A stretch of DNA of 64,000 nucleotides from Fusicatenibacter sp. (GTDB taxonomy: Bacteria > Bacillota > Clostridia > Lachnospirales > Lachnospiraceae): contig JALEOU010000071.1 of NCBI GenBank assembly GCA_022766945.1, forward strand, positions 62,001 to 126,000, given 5' to 3'. Below, piece by piece: positions 8,773 through 16,253 of this stretch. Every line of letters begins with the position of its first letter. Position 1 is the stretch's first letter. Below the pieces are notes generated by a model. That model made no database searches and was not told the DNA's origin. It saw only the letters and a program-made list of their open reading frames with translations. The translations under genes were made by a program, and so were the position numbers.

Positions 8773-9654
8773 ATGGATATGCAGATTAACTTTCCACATC
8801 TTGGTATTTATCTGGACCATGTGGGAAAGAGTATCAGTGTTTTTGGTTTCCCGATTGCCTATTACGGGATTGTCATTGTCACAGGTATGATGATTGCGAT
8901 CTGGATGGCAACCTGCGAGGCCAAAAGAACCGGACAGAATCCGGACCAGTATATTGATATCGCGATGATCGGAATTGCAGCAGGAATTGTTGGCGCAAGA
9001 ATTTATTATGTTGTGTTTGCCTGGGATCATTATAAAAATGATTTGTTGAGTATTTTTAATATTCGTCAGGGCGGACTTGCGATATATGGCGGTATCATTG
9101 GAGCGTGCATCGCGGTTCTGATTTACAGCAGAATTACGAAAAAAAGCTTTTGGCTGATCATGGATACTGCCAGCATGAGTATCGTGTTTGGTCAGATTAT
9201 GGGCCGGTGGGGTAATTTCTTCAACCGGGAAGCATTTGGCGGTTATACGGACAATCTTCTGGCTATGCAGCTTCCGGTATCCGCCGTACGCGTCAATGAG
9301 ATTACAAAGGAAATGTGGGAACATCTTGTTACGATAGATGGGGTGGATTTCATTCAGGTACATCCAACATTTTTGTATGAAAGTTTGTGGAATGTGGGTG
9401 TTTTGCTGTTTTTGTTGTGGTTTCGCAAACGGAAAAAGTTTGAGGGGGAAGTATTTCTCGCTTATCTGGCAGGATACGGACTTGGTCGTGTCTGGATCGA
9501 AGGACTTCGAACAGATCAGCTCTTGCTTCCGGGCGTTGGAATTCCGGTATCCCAGCTGCTTTCTGCACTGCTGGTGGTGATAGGAATTACAGCTATCATT
9601 CTTGGACGCAGAAGAAGTGCAAAGAAACATATGATAAAAGAAGAACAGGTTTGA
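8773..9654 (+). CDS. lgt: Prolipoprotein diacylglyceryl transferase
   Basis: Membrane enzyme that attaches diacylglycerol to the lipobox cysteine of prelipoproteins. About seven hydrophobic segments and the Lgt signature GRWGNFFNREAFG (about residues 144-156) are present, with GLGRVWIEGLRTD near the C-terminus carrying the conserved Arg. The usual HGG motif (His103 in E. coli) reads Y105-G-G here, in GGLAIYGG. I have the impression that Tyr is common in clostridial homologues but cannot check it. The last codons (KEEQV-stop) form the left arm of the terminator at 9636-9684. At 62032 the window also has a lipoprotein substrate for it. Confidence 0.95.
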   Translation: MDMQINFPHLGIYLDHVGKSISVFGFPIAYYGIVIVTGMMIAIWMATCEAKRTGQNPDQYIDIAMIGIAAGIVGARIYYVVFAWDHYKNDLLSIFNIRQGGLAIYGGIIGACIAVLIYSRITKKSFWLIMDTASMSIVFGQIMGRWGNFFNREAFGGYTDNLLAMQLPVSAVRVNEITKEMWEHLVTIDGVDFIQVHPTFLYESLWNVGVLLFLLWFRKRKKFEGEVFLAYLAGYGLGRVWIEGLRTDQLLLPGVGIPVSQLLSALLVVIGITAIILGRRRSAKKHMIKEEQV

Positions 9655-9684
9655 TGTAAAATGCATCAAACCTGTTCTTCTTTT
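9636..9684. terminator. Bidirectional intrinsic terminator (lgt / fucO)
   Basis: Perfect 21-bp inverted repeat, arms 9636-9656 and 9664-9684, with a 7-nt loop. An A-run on one side and a T-run on the other let it work in both directions. It sits between the convergent lgt and fucO genes, and its left arm includes the lgt stop codon. Confidence 0.92.
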
Positions 9685-9710
9685 ATGGTCAGGCTCAGTT
9701 GTCAGTCGAC

Positions 9711-10859
9711 TTATTTCATGATTTTGCGGAAAAGAGCAGTCAGATCTTCAACGGAAGCATCTTTTGGATTACCCGGTGCGCAGGCATCTGCGAAAGCGGA
9801 CTGTGCGAGGAAAGGAAGATCTTCTTCTTTGACTGCCTCCAGAGTTGCAGGAATTCCGACATCTTCGGACAGCTGTTTCACTGCGTCGATAGCTGCTTTG
9901 CGGTATTCCTCCTGAGTCATCTCATCAACACCTTTGACGCCCATAGCCCTTGCAATCTCACGGTATTTTTCACCGGTGCATTCCTGATTGTATTCCATGA
10001 CAATGGGAAGCATCATGGCACAGGCTACACCGTGAGGTGTGTCATAGACAGCACCAAGTGTATGTGCCATAGAGTGTGCGATACCGAGACCTACATTGGA
10101 GAATCCCATACCGGCGATATACTGACCAAGCGCCATACCCTCGCGGCCTTCTTTTGTGTTTGCAACGGCTCCGCGAAGAGATCTGGAGATGATTTCGATG
10201 GCTTTGAGATGGAACATGTCGGTCATTTCCCATGCTGCTTTTGTGGTATAACCTTCGATAGCATGAGTCAGGGCATCCATACCGGTGGAAGCAGTCAGGC
10301 CCTTTGGCATGGAGGACATCATATCCGGATCAACAACTGCGATGATCGGCATATCATGAGGATCAACGCATACAAATTTACGTTTTCTTTCTACATCTGT
10401 GATTACATAGTTAATCGTTACCTCAGCAGCAGTTCCTGCGGTGGTCGGAACAGCGATGATCGGAACGCAGGGCCTGGTAGTGGCAGCAGTTCCCTCAAGG
10501 CTTCTGACATCTTCAAATTCCGGATTGGCGATGATGATACCGATAGCTTTTGCGGTGTCCATGGAGGAACCGCCGCCGATTGCTATAATATAGTCTGCAC
10601 CGGAATTTTTAAAGGACAAAACACCGTGCTGTACGTTCTCGATGGTCGGGTTTGCCTTGATATTGGTATAGAGCTGGAAATCCAGTCCGTTGGCAGAGAG
10701 GATATCCGTTACTTTGGAAGTTACATTGAATTTTACCAGATCCGGGTCGGAGCAAACAAATGCTTTTACAAAGCCGTGAGCTTTTGCTTCAGTGGCGATT
10801 TCCTGGATGGCGCCGGCACCATGATAGGAAGTCTGGTTTAACATAATACGATTTGCCAT
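9711..10859 (-). CDS. fucO: Lactaldehyde reductase / iron-containing alcohol dehydrogenase (FucO type)
   Basis: NAD-dependent, Fe(II)-containing alcohol dehydrogenase. In fucose or rhamnose breakdown it reduces L-lactaldehyde to 1,2-propanediol. Close to FucO throughout: N-terminus MANRIMLN, IAIGGGSSMDTAKAIGI (cofactor loop), PTTAGTAAEVTINYVITD, FVCVDPHD, and the metal-binding D/H set in GMDALTHAIEGY, GIAHSMAHTLGAVYDTPHG. 382 aa is typical. AAGGAG lies 9 nt before the ATG. No fucose or rhamnose genes are next to it, so its in vivo substrate (lactaldehyde, 1,2-propanediol, other short diols) is not fixed by context. A TetR regulator is encoded just upstream in the same direction. Confidence 0.9.
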   Translation of the reverse strand: MANRIMLNQTSYHGAGAIQEIATEAKAHGFVKAFVCSDPDLVKFNVTSKVTDILSANGLDFQLYTNIKANPTIENVQHGVLSFKNSGADYIIAIGGGSSMDTAKAIGIIIANPEFEDVRSLEGTAATTRPCVPIIAVPTTAGTAAEVTINYVITDVERKRKFVCVDPHDMPIIAVVDPDMMSSMPKGLTASTGMDALTHAIEGYTTKAAWEMTDMFHLKAIEIISRSLRGAVANTKEGREGMALGQYIAGMGFSNVGLGIAHSMAHTLGAVYDTPHGVACAMMLPIVMEYNQECTGEKYREIARAMGVKGVDEMTQEEYRKAAIDAVKQLSEDVGIPATLEAVKEEDLPFLAQSAFADACAPGNPKDASVEDLTALFRKIMK

Positions 10860-11046
10860 AATCTTGATCTCCTTTGCTTATCGTTTGGAACGGGCATCGT
10901 ACGAGTGCTCATCCCTTCTTTTGTTATTATCTTAACAATTTGTCAGGGAAAAAGAAAGTGACAAAAGCATTAAAATGTAACATTTACAGTAATTGTTCTG
11001 CTTCTGAATTGGGTCTGCAAACCAGATTCTGTAACTGTCCAGGTGT

Positions 11047-11060
11047 TCGGTACGTTCCGA
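11047..11060. promoter_or_regulatory. Candidate TetR operator palindrome
   Basis: A 14-bp near-perfect palindrome of the form TCGGNACGTNCCGA lies just after the TetR-type regulator gene and upstream of fucO, in the 205-nt gap (10860-11064). Size and symmetry suit a TetR-family dimer, but the pairing is an inference from position only. I saw no second copy upstream of the regulator itself. Confidence 0.4.
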
Positions 11061-11064
11061 CAGT

Positions 11065-11658
11065 TTAATCAAGAATATCATGCTGTTCAAACAAAAGAGA
11101 CAATTTGGCAGGCATTGCCTGAATCAGAAGGTCAGAAAGTTCTGCCGGTGACTGCTCCATACCACAGAGTACCCATTTGACGGTCATGGCAATGGAACCC
11201 TGACAATACATCTCAAGCAAAAACTGCATTTCCTCTGTTGGATTCTGGCCTGTTTTCTCACGGATCAGATCCTGATAAAACTGAAAAATCAGCTGGAAAT
11301 CGTGTTCCCGCAGGGAATTCTGACTGTCATAACGAAAGGCCGCAGCAAAAAAAAGCTGCTCCTTGGCGATATAAGTGAATTTTTTCTCAAGGCCTTCCGA
11401 GATCGTTTTCCCACGTCCCATATGCTCAAAGGATTTGAGCAGCAGTTTATCAAAATACCAGTTAATCAAATCATATTTATCCAGAAAATTACGATAGAAA
11501 GTCTGTCTTGTGAGATGACAGTGTTCTGTGATCTGCCGTACAGTAATGGAATCGACAGAGGTTGTTTTCATGCATTCTTTCATGGACTGTGCAAGACGGT
11601 ATTTTGTTTTTTCACTTCTGGTAAGCTGTTCCGGAAATTCCGGATCCGGGTGATTCAT
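11065..11658 (-). CDS. TetR-family transcriptional regulator (DhaS-like)
   Basis: N-terminal TetR helix-turn-helix (about residues 15-60; SITVRQITEHCHLTRQTFYRNF), followed by a helical C-terminal domain of about 130 residues. The Y-R-N-F(x)-K-Y-D-L-I-N-W segment resembles the DhaS/TetR_C_8 group, whose members often control dihydroxyacetone or diol metabolism genes. The ATG at 11658 has AAGGAAG about 6 nt upstream. A longer frame from 11700 lacks a ribosome binding site. Gene order suggests that it controls fucO, perhaps through the palindrome at 11047-11060. The ligand is unknown. Confidence 0.85.
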   Translation of the reverse strand: MNHPDPEFPEQLTRSEKTKYRLAQSMKECMKTTSVDSITVRQITEHCHLTRQTFYRNFLDKYDLINWYFDKLLLKSFEHMGRGKTISEGLEKKFTYIAKEQLFFAAAFRYDSQNSLREHDFQLIFQFYQDLIREKTGQNPTEEMQFLLEMYCQGSIAMTVKWVLCGMEQSPAELSDLLIQAMPAKLSLLFEQHDILD

Positions 11659-11971
11659 CTGTACTTCCTTTCTGTCATTCCATATAAGTTTAAATGACAT
11701 ATTTATTCAGTCATCTGCAGGACAATGACATGGTACTTTTATTTATTATAGACGATTCTGTTTCAAAAGTAAAACTGTTCTCATGGGATCATCCCCCACT
11801 TTTATATCCAAACCCCTCATTTTCAGATGATAAGTCGTATAGATTTCACTTTTTGTGGGAAAACAAAAGTAAAACAGTGCACATTTTCCCACCAGTCCCC
11901 AAAGACTGAAAAAACCGCATAAATACGCCATTTTTTGGAAAAAAGTTAAAGTGAAAATTGAAAAAAAGCCC
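11659..11971. other. Intergenic region between the TetR gene and the mraZ promoter
   Basis: No credible gene here; the reverse-strand frame at 11746-12138 has no coding features and crosses the mraZ control region. It must carry the promoter of the minus-strand TetR gene, but I could not pick convincing boxes. One perfect 9-bp inverted repeat, GTGGGAAAA (11855-11863) with TTTTCCCAC (11884-11892), is of unknown meaning. Confidence 0.5.
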
Positions 11972-12000
11972 TTGCTATTTTCAGGAAATTGAGATAGAAT
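11972..12000 (+). promoter_or_regulatory. mraZ (dcw cluster) promoter
   Basis: SigA-type promoter: -35 TTGCTA (11972-11977), 17-bp spacer, -10 TAGAAT (11995-12000). The expected transcript start is near 12007, directly at the first MraZ box, which would let MraZ block its own promoter. Confidence 0.75.
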
Positions 12001-12007
12001 AAGACCA

Positions 12008-12037
12008 TAAGTGGTAGAAAGTGGTGAAAAGTGGTGC
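12008..12037 (+). promoter_or_regulatory. MraZ operator: three tandem 10-bp boxes
   Basis: Three head-to-tail copies of a 10-bp unit with core AAGTGGT at 12008-12017, 12018-12027 and 12028-12037. A degraded fourth (GAAAGGGAGG) follows at 12038-12047. MraZ is known to bind such direct GTGG-type repeats, one per turn of helix, in front of its own gene in several bacteria. The match in sequence, spacing and position makes this a strong call. Confidence 0.85.
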
Positions 12038-12130
12038 GAAAGGGAGGGAATGTGGCAGTTCCTTCCGGACGCGATACGTGAGATGGTGTGTGGGGAGACC
12101 TCCATCTCAAGTGATAAGAGGGTTTTCGTT

Positions 12131-12562
12131 ATGTTCATGGGAGAGTACAGTCATACGATTGACGCGAAGGGAAGACTAATTATACCGTCTAAGTTCAGAG
12201 AACAGTTGGGAGATGAGTTCGTGCTGACGAAGGGATTGGACGGTTGCCTTTCCATTTACCCGAATGACGAATGGGTTGCCTTTGAAGAGAAGCTGAGAGC
12301 CTTACCACTTACAAACAAAAACGCCAGAACTTTTTCCCGATTCTTTGTAGCAGGCGCTACATCCTGCGAGCTGGACAAGCAGGGGAGAATTCTCGTACCG
12401 GCAACGCTGCGGGAATTTGCCGGTCTGGATAAGGATGTGGTTCTTACCGGCAATATTAACCGGATTGAAATCTGGAGCAAGGAAAAATGGAACGAAAACA
12501 GTAATTATGATGATATGGATGCCATCGCGGAATCGATGGAAGAGATGGGCATTGTGATCTGA
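12131..12562 (+). CDS. mraZ: Transcriptional regulator MraZ
   Basis: DNA-binding regulator of the division and cell wall cluster. It contains two SpoVT/AbrB-like domains in tandem, each with the D-x-K-G-R core (DAKGRLIIP near residue 12 and DKQGRILVP near residue 84). The start [11 protein letters not shown] is the canonical N-terminus, so ATG 12131 is chosen over the longer frame from 12011, which would translate the operator. AAGAGGG upstream is a modest ribosome binding site. 143 aa is normal. It probably represses its own promoter through the boxes at 12008-12037. First gene of the dcw operon. Confidence 0.96.
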   Translation: MFMGEYSHTIDAKGRLIIPSKFREQLGDEFVLTKGLDGCLSIYPNDEWVAFEEKLRALPLTNKNARTFSRFFVAGATSCELDKQGRILVPATLREFAGLDKDVVLTGNINRIEIWSKEKWNENSNYDDMDAIAESMEEMGIVI

Positions 12563-12591
12563 TCTGTTTCGTTGGAATACAGGAGATGACC

Positions 12592-13530
12592 ATGGAATTT
12601 TCTCATACATCAGTACTGCTGAAGGAAACCATTTCGAATCTGAAGATAAAACCGGACGGTATCTACGTAGACGGGACACTGGGAGGCGCAGGGCACGCCA
12701 GCTGTGTGTGCGAACGCTTGTCTGCCATGGGGAGATTCATAGGGATAGATCAGGACGAGGCTGCAATAGCTGCTGCGGGTAAAAGACTGGAACCATTTGG
12801 TGATCAGGTGACGATTATCCGCAGCAATTATTGCAATATGGTCCCGGAACTGGCAAAACTTGGGATCTGCGGTGTGGATGGAATCCTTCTTGATCTGGGA
12901 GTATCCTCCTATCAACTGGATAACGCCGAGCGGGGATTTACCTATCGTGAGGATGTTCCGCTTGACATGCGAATGGACCAGCGTGCAGCGCTGTCTGCAT
13001 ATGATGTTGTGAACAGTTACAGTGAGGAAGAACTTTTTCGTATTTTACATGAGTACGGAGAGGAACGATTTGCTGGGAGAATTGCGAAAAATATATGTAA
13101 AGACCGTATGAATGCGCCGATTCGAACAACTGGGGAGTTAATCGATATCATCAGGCGCTCCATACCGGCTAAAATAAGGGCGACCGGCGGACATCCGGCT
13201 AAGAGGACCTTTCAGGCGATCAGAATTGAGGTGAATCAGGAACTGACCGTGCTGGAGGAGTCGTTGGATGGAATGATTGATCTCTTAAATGACGGTGGGC
13301 GGTTATGCGTCATCACCTTTCATTCGCTGGAGGACCGCCTTGTAAAAAACATTTTTAGAAAAAACGAGCATCCGTGTACCTGTCCGCCGGAATTTCCGGT
13401 TTGTGTATGCGGTAAAAAGTCCAAGGGAACAGTTGTAACTCGGAAACCGATCTTGCCGGGCGATGAGGAGATGACAGCAAATCCGCGTTCGAAAAGCGCA
13501 AAGCTGCGCGTGTTTGAACGAAAAGTGTGA
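12592..13530 (+). CDS. rsmH: 16S rRNA (cytosine-N4) methyltransferase RsmH (MraW)
   Basis: Methylates N4 of C1402 in 16S rRNA. Motifs: [10 protein letters not shown] at the N-terminus, [10 protein letters not shown] (SAM loop), [37 protein letters not shown], and the C-terminal [13 protein letters not shown] with the following cysteine-bearing segment and [13 protein letters not shown] 12592 is 7 nt after CAGGAG. An ATG at 12586 is too close to that site. 312 aa is standard. It follows mraZ as in nearly all dcw clusters. Confidence 0.97.
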   Translation: MEFSHTSVLLKETISNLKIKPDGIYVDGTLGGAGHASCVCERLSAMGRFIGIDQDEAAIAAAGKRLEPFGDQVTIIRSNYCNMVPELAKLGICGVDGILLDLGVSSYQLDNAERGFTYREDVPLDMRMDQRAALSAYDVVNSYSEEELFRILHEYGEERFAGRIAKNICKDRMNAPIRTTGELIDIIRRSIPAKIRATGGHPAKRTFQAIRIEVNQELTVLEESLDGMIDLLNDGGRLCVITFHSLEDRLVKNIFRKNEHPCTCPPEFPVCVCGKKSKGTVVTRKPILPGDEEMTANPRSKSAKLRVFERKV

Positions 13531-13555
13531 CCGCTCGGACAAAGGAGAAACAGTT

Positions 13556-14068
13556 ATGACCAAATTGGAGCGAGGAAGGGTAAATTCATCGAGACGAACG
13601 GTTGGATATACAACAGATACATTTGAAGACGGAAATGCAGTTCGACGGATTGCGGTGGAACCACAGCAGATACCCGAAACAGAACCAGCCCGTCTGAAGC
13701 CGCAGGTGAGCAGGCAGACCAGAAAAAACAGAGTACGGGCTACACAGATGGGCAAAGGATACGTTCTGTTTTTGGCGGTTGTCTGCGCAGCAATCGTAGG
13801 GATGTGTGTAGTATATCTTCAAATGCAGACCACAATCACTACACAGACAAAAGATATTGCATCAAAAGAGAGAGAACTGAGTGATCTGAAAGCAGACAAT
13901 GATGCTTACTATAACACAACGATTGCTTCCGTGGATATGGAGGCGATCAAAGATGCCGCATTGAATCGGCTTGGCATGAAGTATGCGGATGAGTCGCAGA
14001 TCATTTATTATGATACATCAGGAAGCAGCTATGTGAGACAATACAAAGACGTACCGGATGCGAAGTAG
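13556..14068 (+). CDS. ftsL: FtsL-like septum protein (DivIC/FtsL family)
   Basis: Small bitopic division protein by position and architecture. A positively charged, disordered N-terminus (about 1-60) leads to one membrane helix (VLFLAVVCAAIVGMCVVYL, about residues 66-84), then a short coiled coil (QTKDIASKERELSDLKADND) and a C-terminal tail ending near residue 170. Sequence similarity to named FtsL proteins is weak, as is usual for this family; position between rsmH and the PBP gene is the main support. AAAGGAG lies 6 nt before ATG 13556. Partner would be FtsQ/DivIB encoded at 22014. Confidence 0.8.
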   Translation: MTKLERGRVNSSRRTVGYTTDTFEDGNAVRRIAVEPQQIPETEPARLKPQVSRQTRKNRVRATQMGKGYVLFLAVVCAAIVGMCVVYLQMQTTITTQTKDIASKERELSDLKADNDAYYNTTIASVDMEAIKDAALNRLGMKYADESQIIYYDTSGSSYVRQYKDVPDAK

Positions 14069-14076
14069 GTGGACGT

Positions 14077-16191
14077 GTGAAGAAAAAACGAAAAATAAGA
14101 AGACGAAACAGGCCACTTCCCAAACGAAAAATTGACAGCAGGATGAGTAGAAAACTGGTAGCACTCTTTATCGGAGTGATACTGGTTTTCGTTGCTTTAG
14201 CCGTTGATCTTACGTATGTGAATGCCACAAAGGGTGAGAAATATGAGCGCCAGGTTCTCAGCCAGACGCAGCAATCGTACGACAGCCGAACCATTCCTTA
14301 TAAGCGGGGGGATATTACTGACCGAAACGGTACAATTCTTGCAACCAGCGAAAAGGTGTACAATGTGATACTGGATTGCAAGGTAACCAACACGGTTGTG
14401 ACGAAGAATAAAGAAGAAACGACTCCGTATGTGGAGCCTACAGTAAGTGCTCTGGTGAATGTGCTTGGGCTGGATGAAGAAATGATCCGGAAAAAACTCA
14501 CCGATGAGAAGACAAAAGACAGTCCGTATCAGATCCTTGTAAAGCAGATTTCAATTAATGAAAAGAAAAAATTTGAGGAATATGTGGATGAGTATGCCGA
14601 TATCTCAAACAAAGATCTGAGTGAAGCGGAACAGGCAGTCAAAGCGGAGCGGGCCAATATCAAGGGAGTCTGGTTTGAAGAAGATTATAAACGTGTGTAT
14701 CCTTTGAAATCACTGGCCTGTGATCTGATCGGGTTTACCTATACGGGCAATACTGCGGATTGGGGAATTGAAGGTTATTATTCCAGTGTGCTCAATGGAG
14801 TCAACGGAAGACAGTTTGGCTATTACAATGAAGATGCAGACATTGAGCAGACGATTATTGAACCCACTGCGGGAAACAATGTGGTATCAACCATAGATGT
14901 CAATGTACAGCAGATCATCCGCACTGCGATCGAGAATTTTAATGTGAGAATTAACACCGGAGGTGACGGGACGGAGACAGACGAAGAAGACTGCAGAGTC
15001 AAGGGAGCAAAAAATATCGGTGTGATTGTGCTGGATCCAAACAATGGGGAAATCCTCGGAATGGACTCCTCAGACTGGTATGATCTGAATGATCCCAGAA
15101 ATCTGCAGCTGTTTTATTCAGATGAGGAAATTGAAGCGATGGATAACGCGGAAATGATGGATGCGCTGAATGAAATCTGGAGAAACTATTGTATTTCAGA
15201 TGCTTATGAACCTGGTTCCACGGCGAAGCCTATGAATGTAGCAGCAGCCTACGCATGTAACGTAATTGATGATGACAGTACCTTTGTCTGTGATGGTATC
15301 AAGAAGGTTGCAGATCGGGAAATCAAGTGTTCTATCTATCCAAGCGGTCACGGTACGGAGTCTCCTGGGGATGCGCTGAAAAACTCCTGTAATGACGCGC
15401 TGATGCAGATTGCTGATCTGTTGGGAAGAACGGATTTTCTGCGGTATCAGGAAATCTATGGCTTTGGATCACGGACCGGAATTGATCTGCCCGGCGAAGC
15501 CTATGGTCTGATTCACACAGAGGAGACAATGGGAGTGACAGAACTTGCCACCTCTTCTTTCGGCCAGGGCTATACAGTCACAATGATACAGCAGGCTGCC
15601 GCATTTTCTTCTGTCATCAACGGAGGATATTATTACCAGCCTCATGTTATGAAATGTATTACCAATGCAGACGGTGCGGTTGTGCAGAATAATGAAGCCA
15701 AGGTACTGCGCCAGACGATTTCGGCAGAACTCAGTGAAAAGATGAGAGGCTTTCTGCAGACCGCGGTGCGGGAAGGAACCGGAAAAAGTGCCAAGGTAAC
15801 CGGCTATACCATGGGAGGAAAGACAGGAACTGCACAGAAATATCCCCGCGGCAATGGAAAATATCTGGTGTCGTTTATTGGATTTGCTCCGGTGGATGAT
15901 CCGCAGGTGGTTGTTTATGTAGTTATTGATGAGCCGAATGTGGAAGATCAGGCAAACAGCGTGCTGGCTCAGGAAGTGGCGAAGGAGATTTTTTCAGAGA
16001 TTCTTCCTTATATGAATCTGTTTCCGGATGACACCGATATTGAGACCGGGGAAGGCTCCGAAATCGGAACAGACGATGAAAATGTACCGGATCCCCCCAG
16101 TTCTGATGAAGATGAGAGTGTGACAAATGGCGGCAATAATCTGCAGACCGGTGGAATTACCAACGAGGATGCAAAGATTACCAACGAATAA
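14077..16191 (+). CDS. Class B penicillin-binding protein (division transpeptidase), GTG start
   Basis: Membrane-anchored peptidoglycan transpeptidase. A basic N-terminus, one membrane helix (VALFIGVILVFVALAVDLTYV, about residues 27-47), a PBP dimer domain starting at RGDITDRNGTILA, and a transpeptidase domain with SxxK (S381 in PGSTAKP), SxN (SCN) and KTG (GGKTGTAQ). The C-terminal 45 residues are acidic and disordered, without PASTA repeats. GTG 14077 is 6 nt after AGGTGG; no ATG fits. First of two neighbouring class B PBPs. By order it may be the FtsI/PbpB orthologue, with the second being SpoVD-like, but I cannot separate the roles by sequence. Confidence 0.93.
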   Translation: MKKKRKIRRRNRPLPKRKIDSRMSRKLVALFIGVILVFVALAVDLTYVNATKGEKYERQVLSQTQQSYDSRTIPYKRGDITDRNGTILATSEKVYNVILDCKVTNTVVTKNKEETTPYVEPTVSALVNVLGLDEEMIRKKLTDEKTKDSPYQILVKQISINEKKKFEEYVDEYADISNKDLSEAEQAVKAERANIKGVWFEEDYKRVYPLKSLACDLIGFTYTGNTADWGIEGYYSSVLNGVNGRQFGYYNEDADIEQTIIEPTAGNNVVSTIDVNVQQIIRTAIENFNVRINTGGDGTETDEEDCRVKGAKNIGVIVLDPNNGEILGMDSSDWYDLNDPRNLQLFYSDEEIEAMDNAEMMDALNEIWRNYCISDAYEPGSTAKPMNVAAAYACNVIDDDSTFVCDGIKKVADREIKCSIYPSGHGTESPGDALKNSCNDALMQIADLLGRTDFLRYQEIYGFGSRTGIDLPGEAYGLIHTEETMGVTELATSSFGQGYTVTMIQQAAAFSSVINGGYYYQPHVMKCITNADGAVVQNNEAKVLRQTISAELSEKMRGFLQTAVREGTGKSAKVTGYTMGGKTGTAQKYPRGNGKYLVSFIGFAPVDDPQVVVYVVIDEPNVEDQANSVLAQEVAKEIFSEILPYMNLFPDDTDIETGEGSEIGTDDENVPDPPSSDEDESVTNGGNNLQTGGITNEDAKITNE

Positions 16192-16203
16192 GTGAAGGAA
16201 TAA

Positions 16204-16253
16204 CCCCATAAAAGGTTCCATATAGTGTTAAGAAGCCGGAGTCTTTTATGGGG
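16204..16253 (+). promoter_or_regulatory. Hairpin covering the ribosome binding site and start codon of the second PBP
   Basis: Arms 16204-16219 and 16238-16253 pair over 16 bp (11 perfect pairs plus a 5-bp inner part with two G-U pairs) around an 18-nt loop. The right arm contains GGAG (16238-16241) and ATG 16248, so both translation signals are buried when it folds. ATTTTTA follows the stem, so it could instead act as a weak terminator between the two PBP genes. Regulation is inferred from structure only. Confidence 0.6.

Noticed and set aside
8713..9669. 318-aa open frame on the minus strand over lgt
   Set aside because: Exact antisense shadow of lgt; composition is His/Asn/Cys-rich, no ribosome binding site and no recognisable domain.
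9699..10841. 380-aa open frame on the plus strand over fucO
   Set aside because: Antisense to a full, motif-complete FucO gene; the predicted protein is Cys/Phe-rich and has no family features.
10860..11046. fucO promoter boxes on the minus strand
   Set aside because: GATAAT-like and TTGTCA-like sequences exist, but no pair has acceptable spacing, so none is listed.
11746..12138. 130-aa minus-strand frame before mraZ
   Set aside because: It covers the mraZ promoter and operator repeats and shows no protein features.
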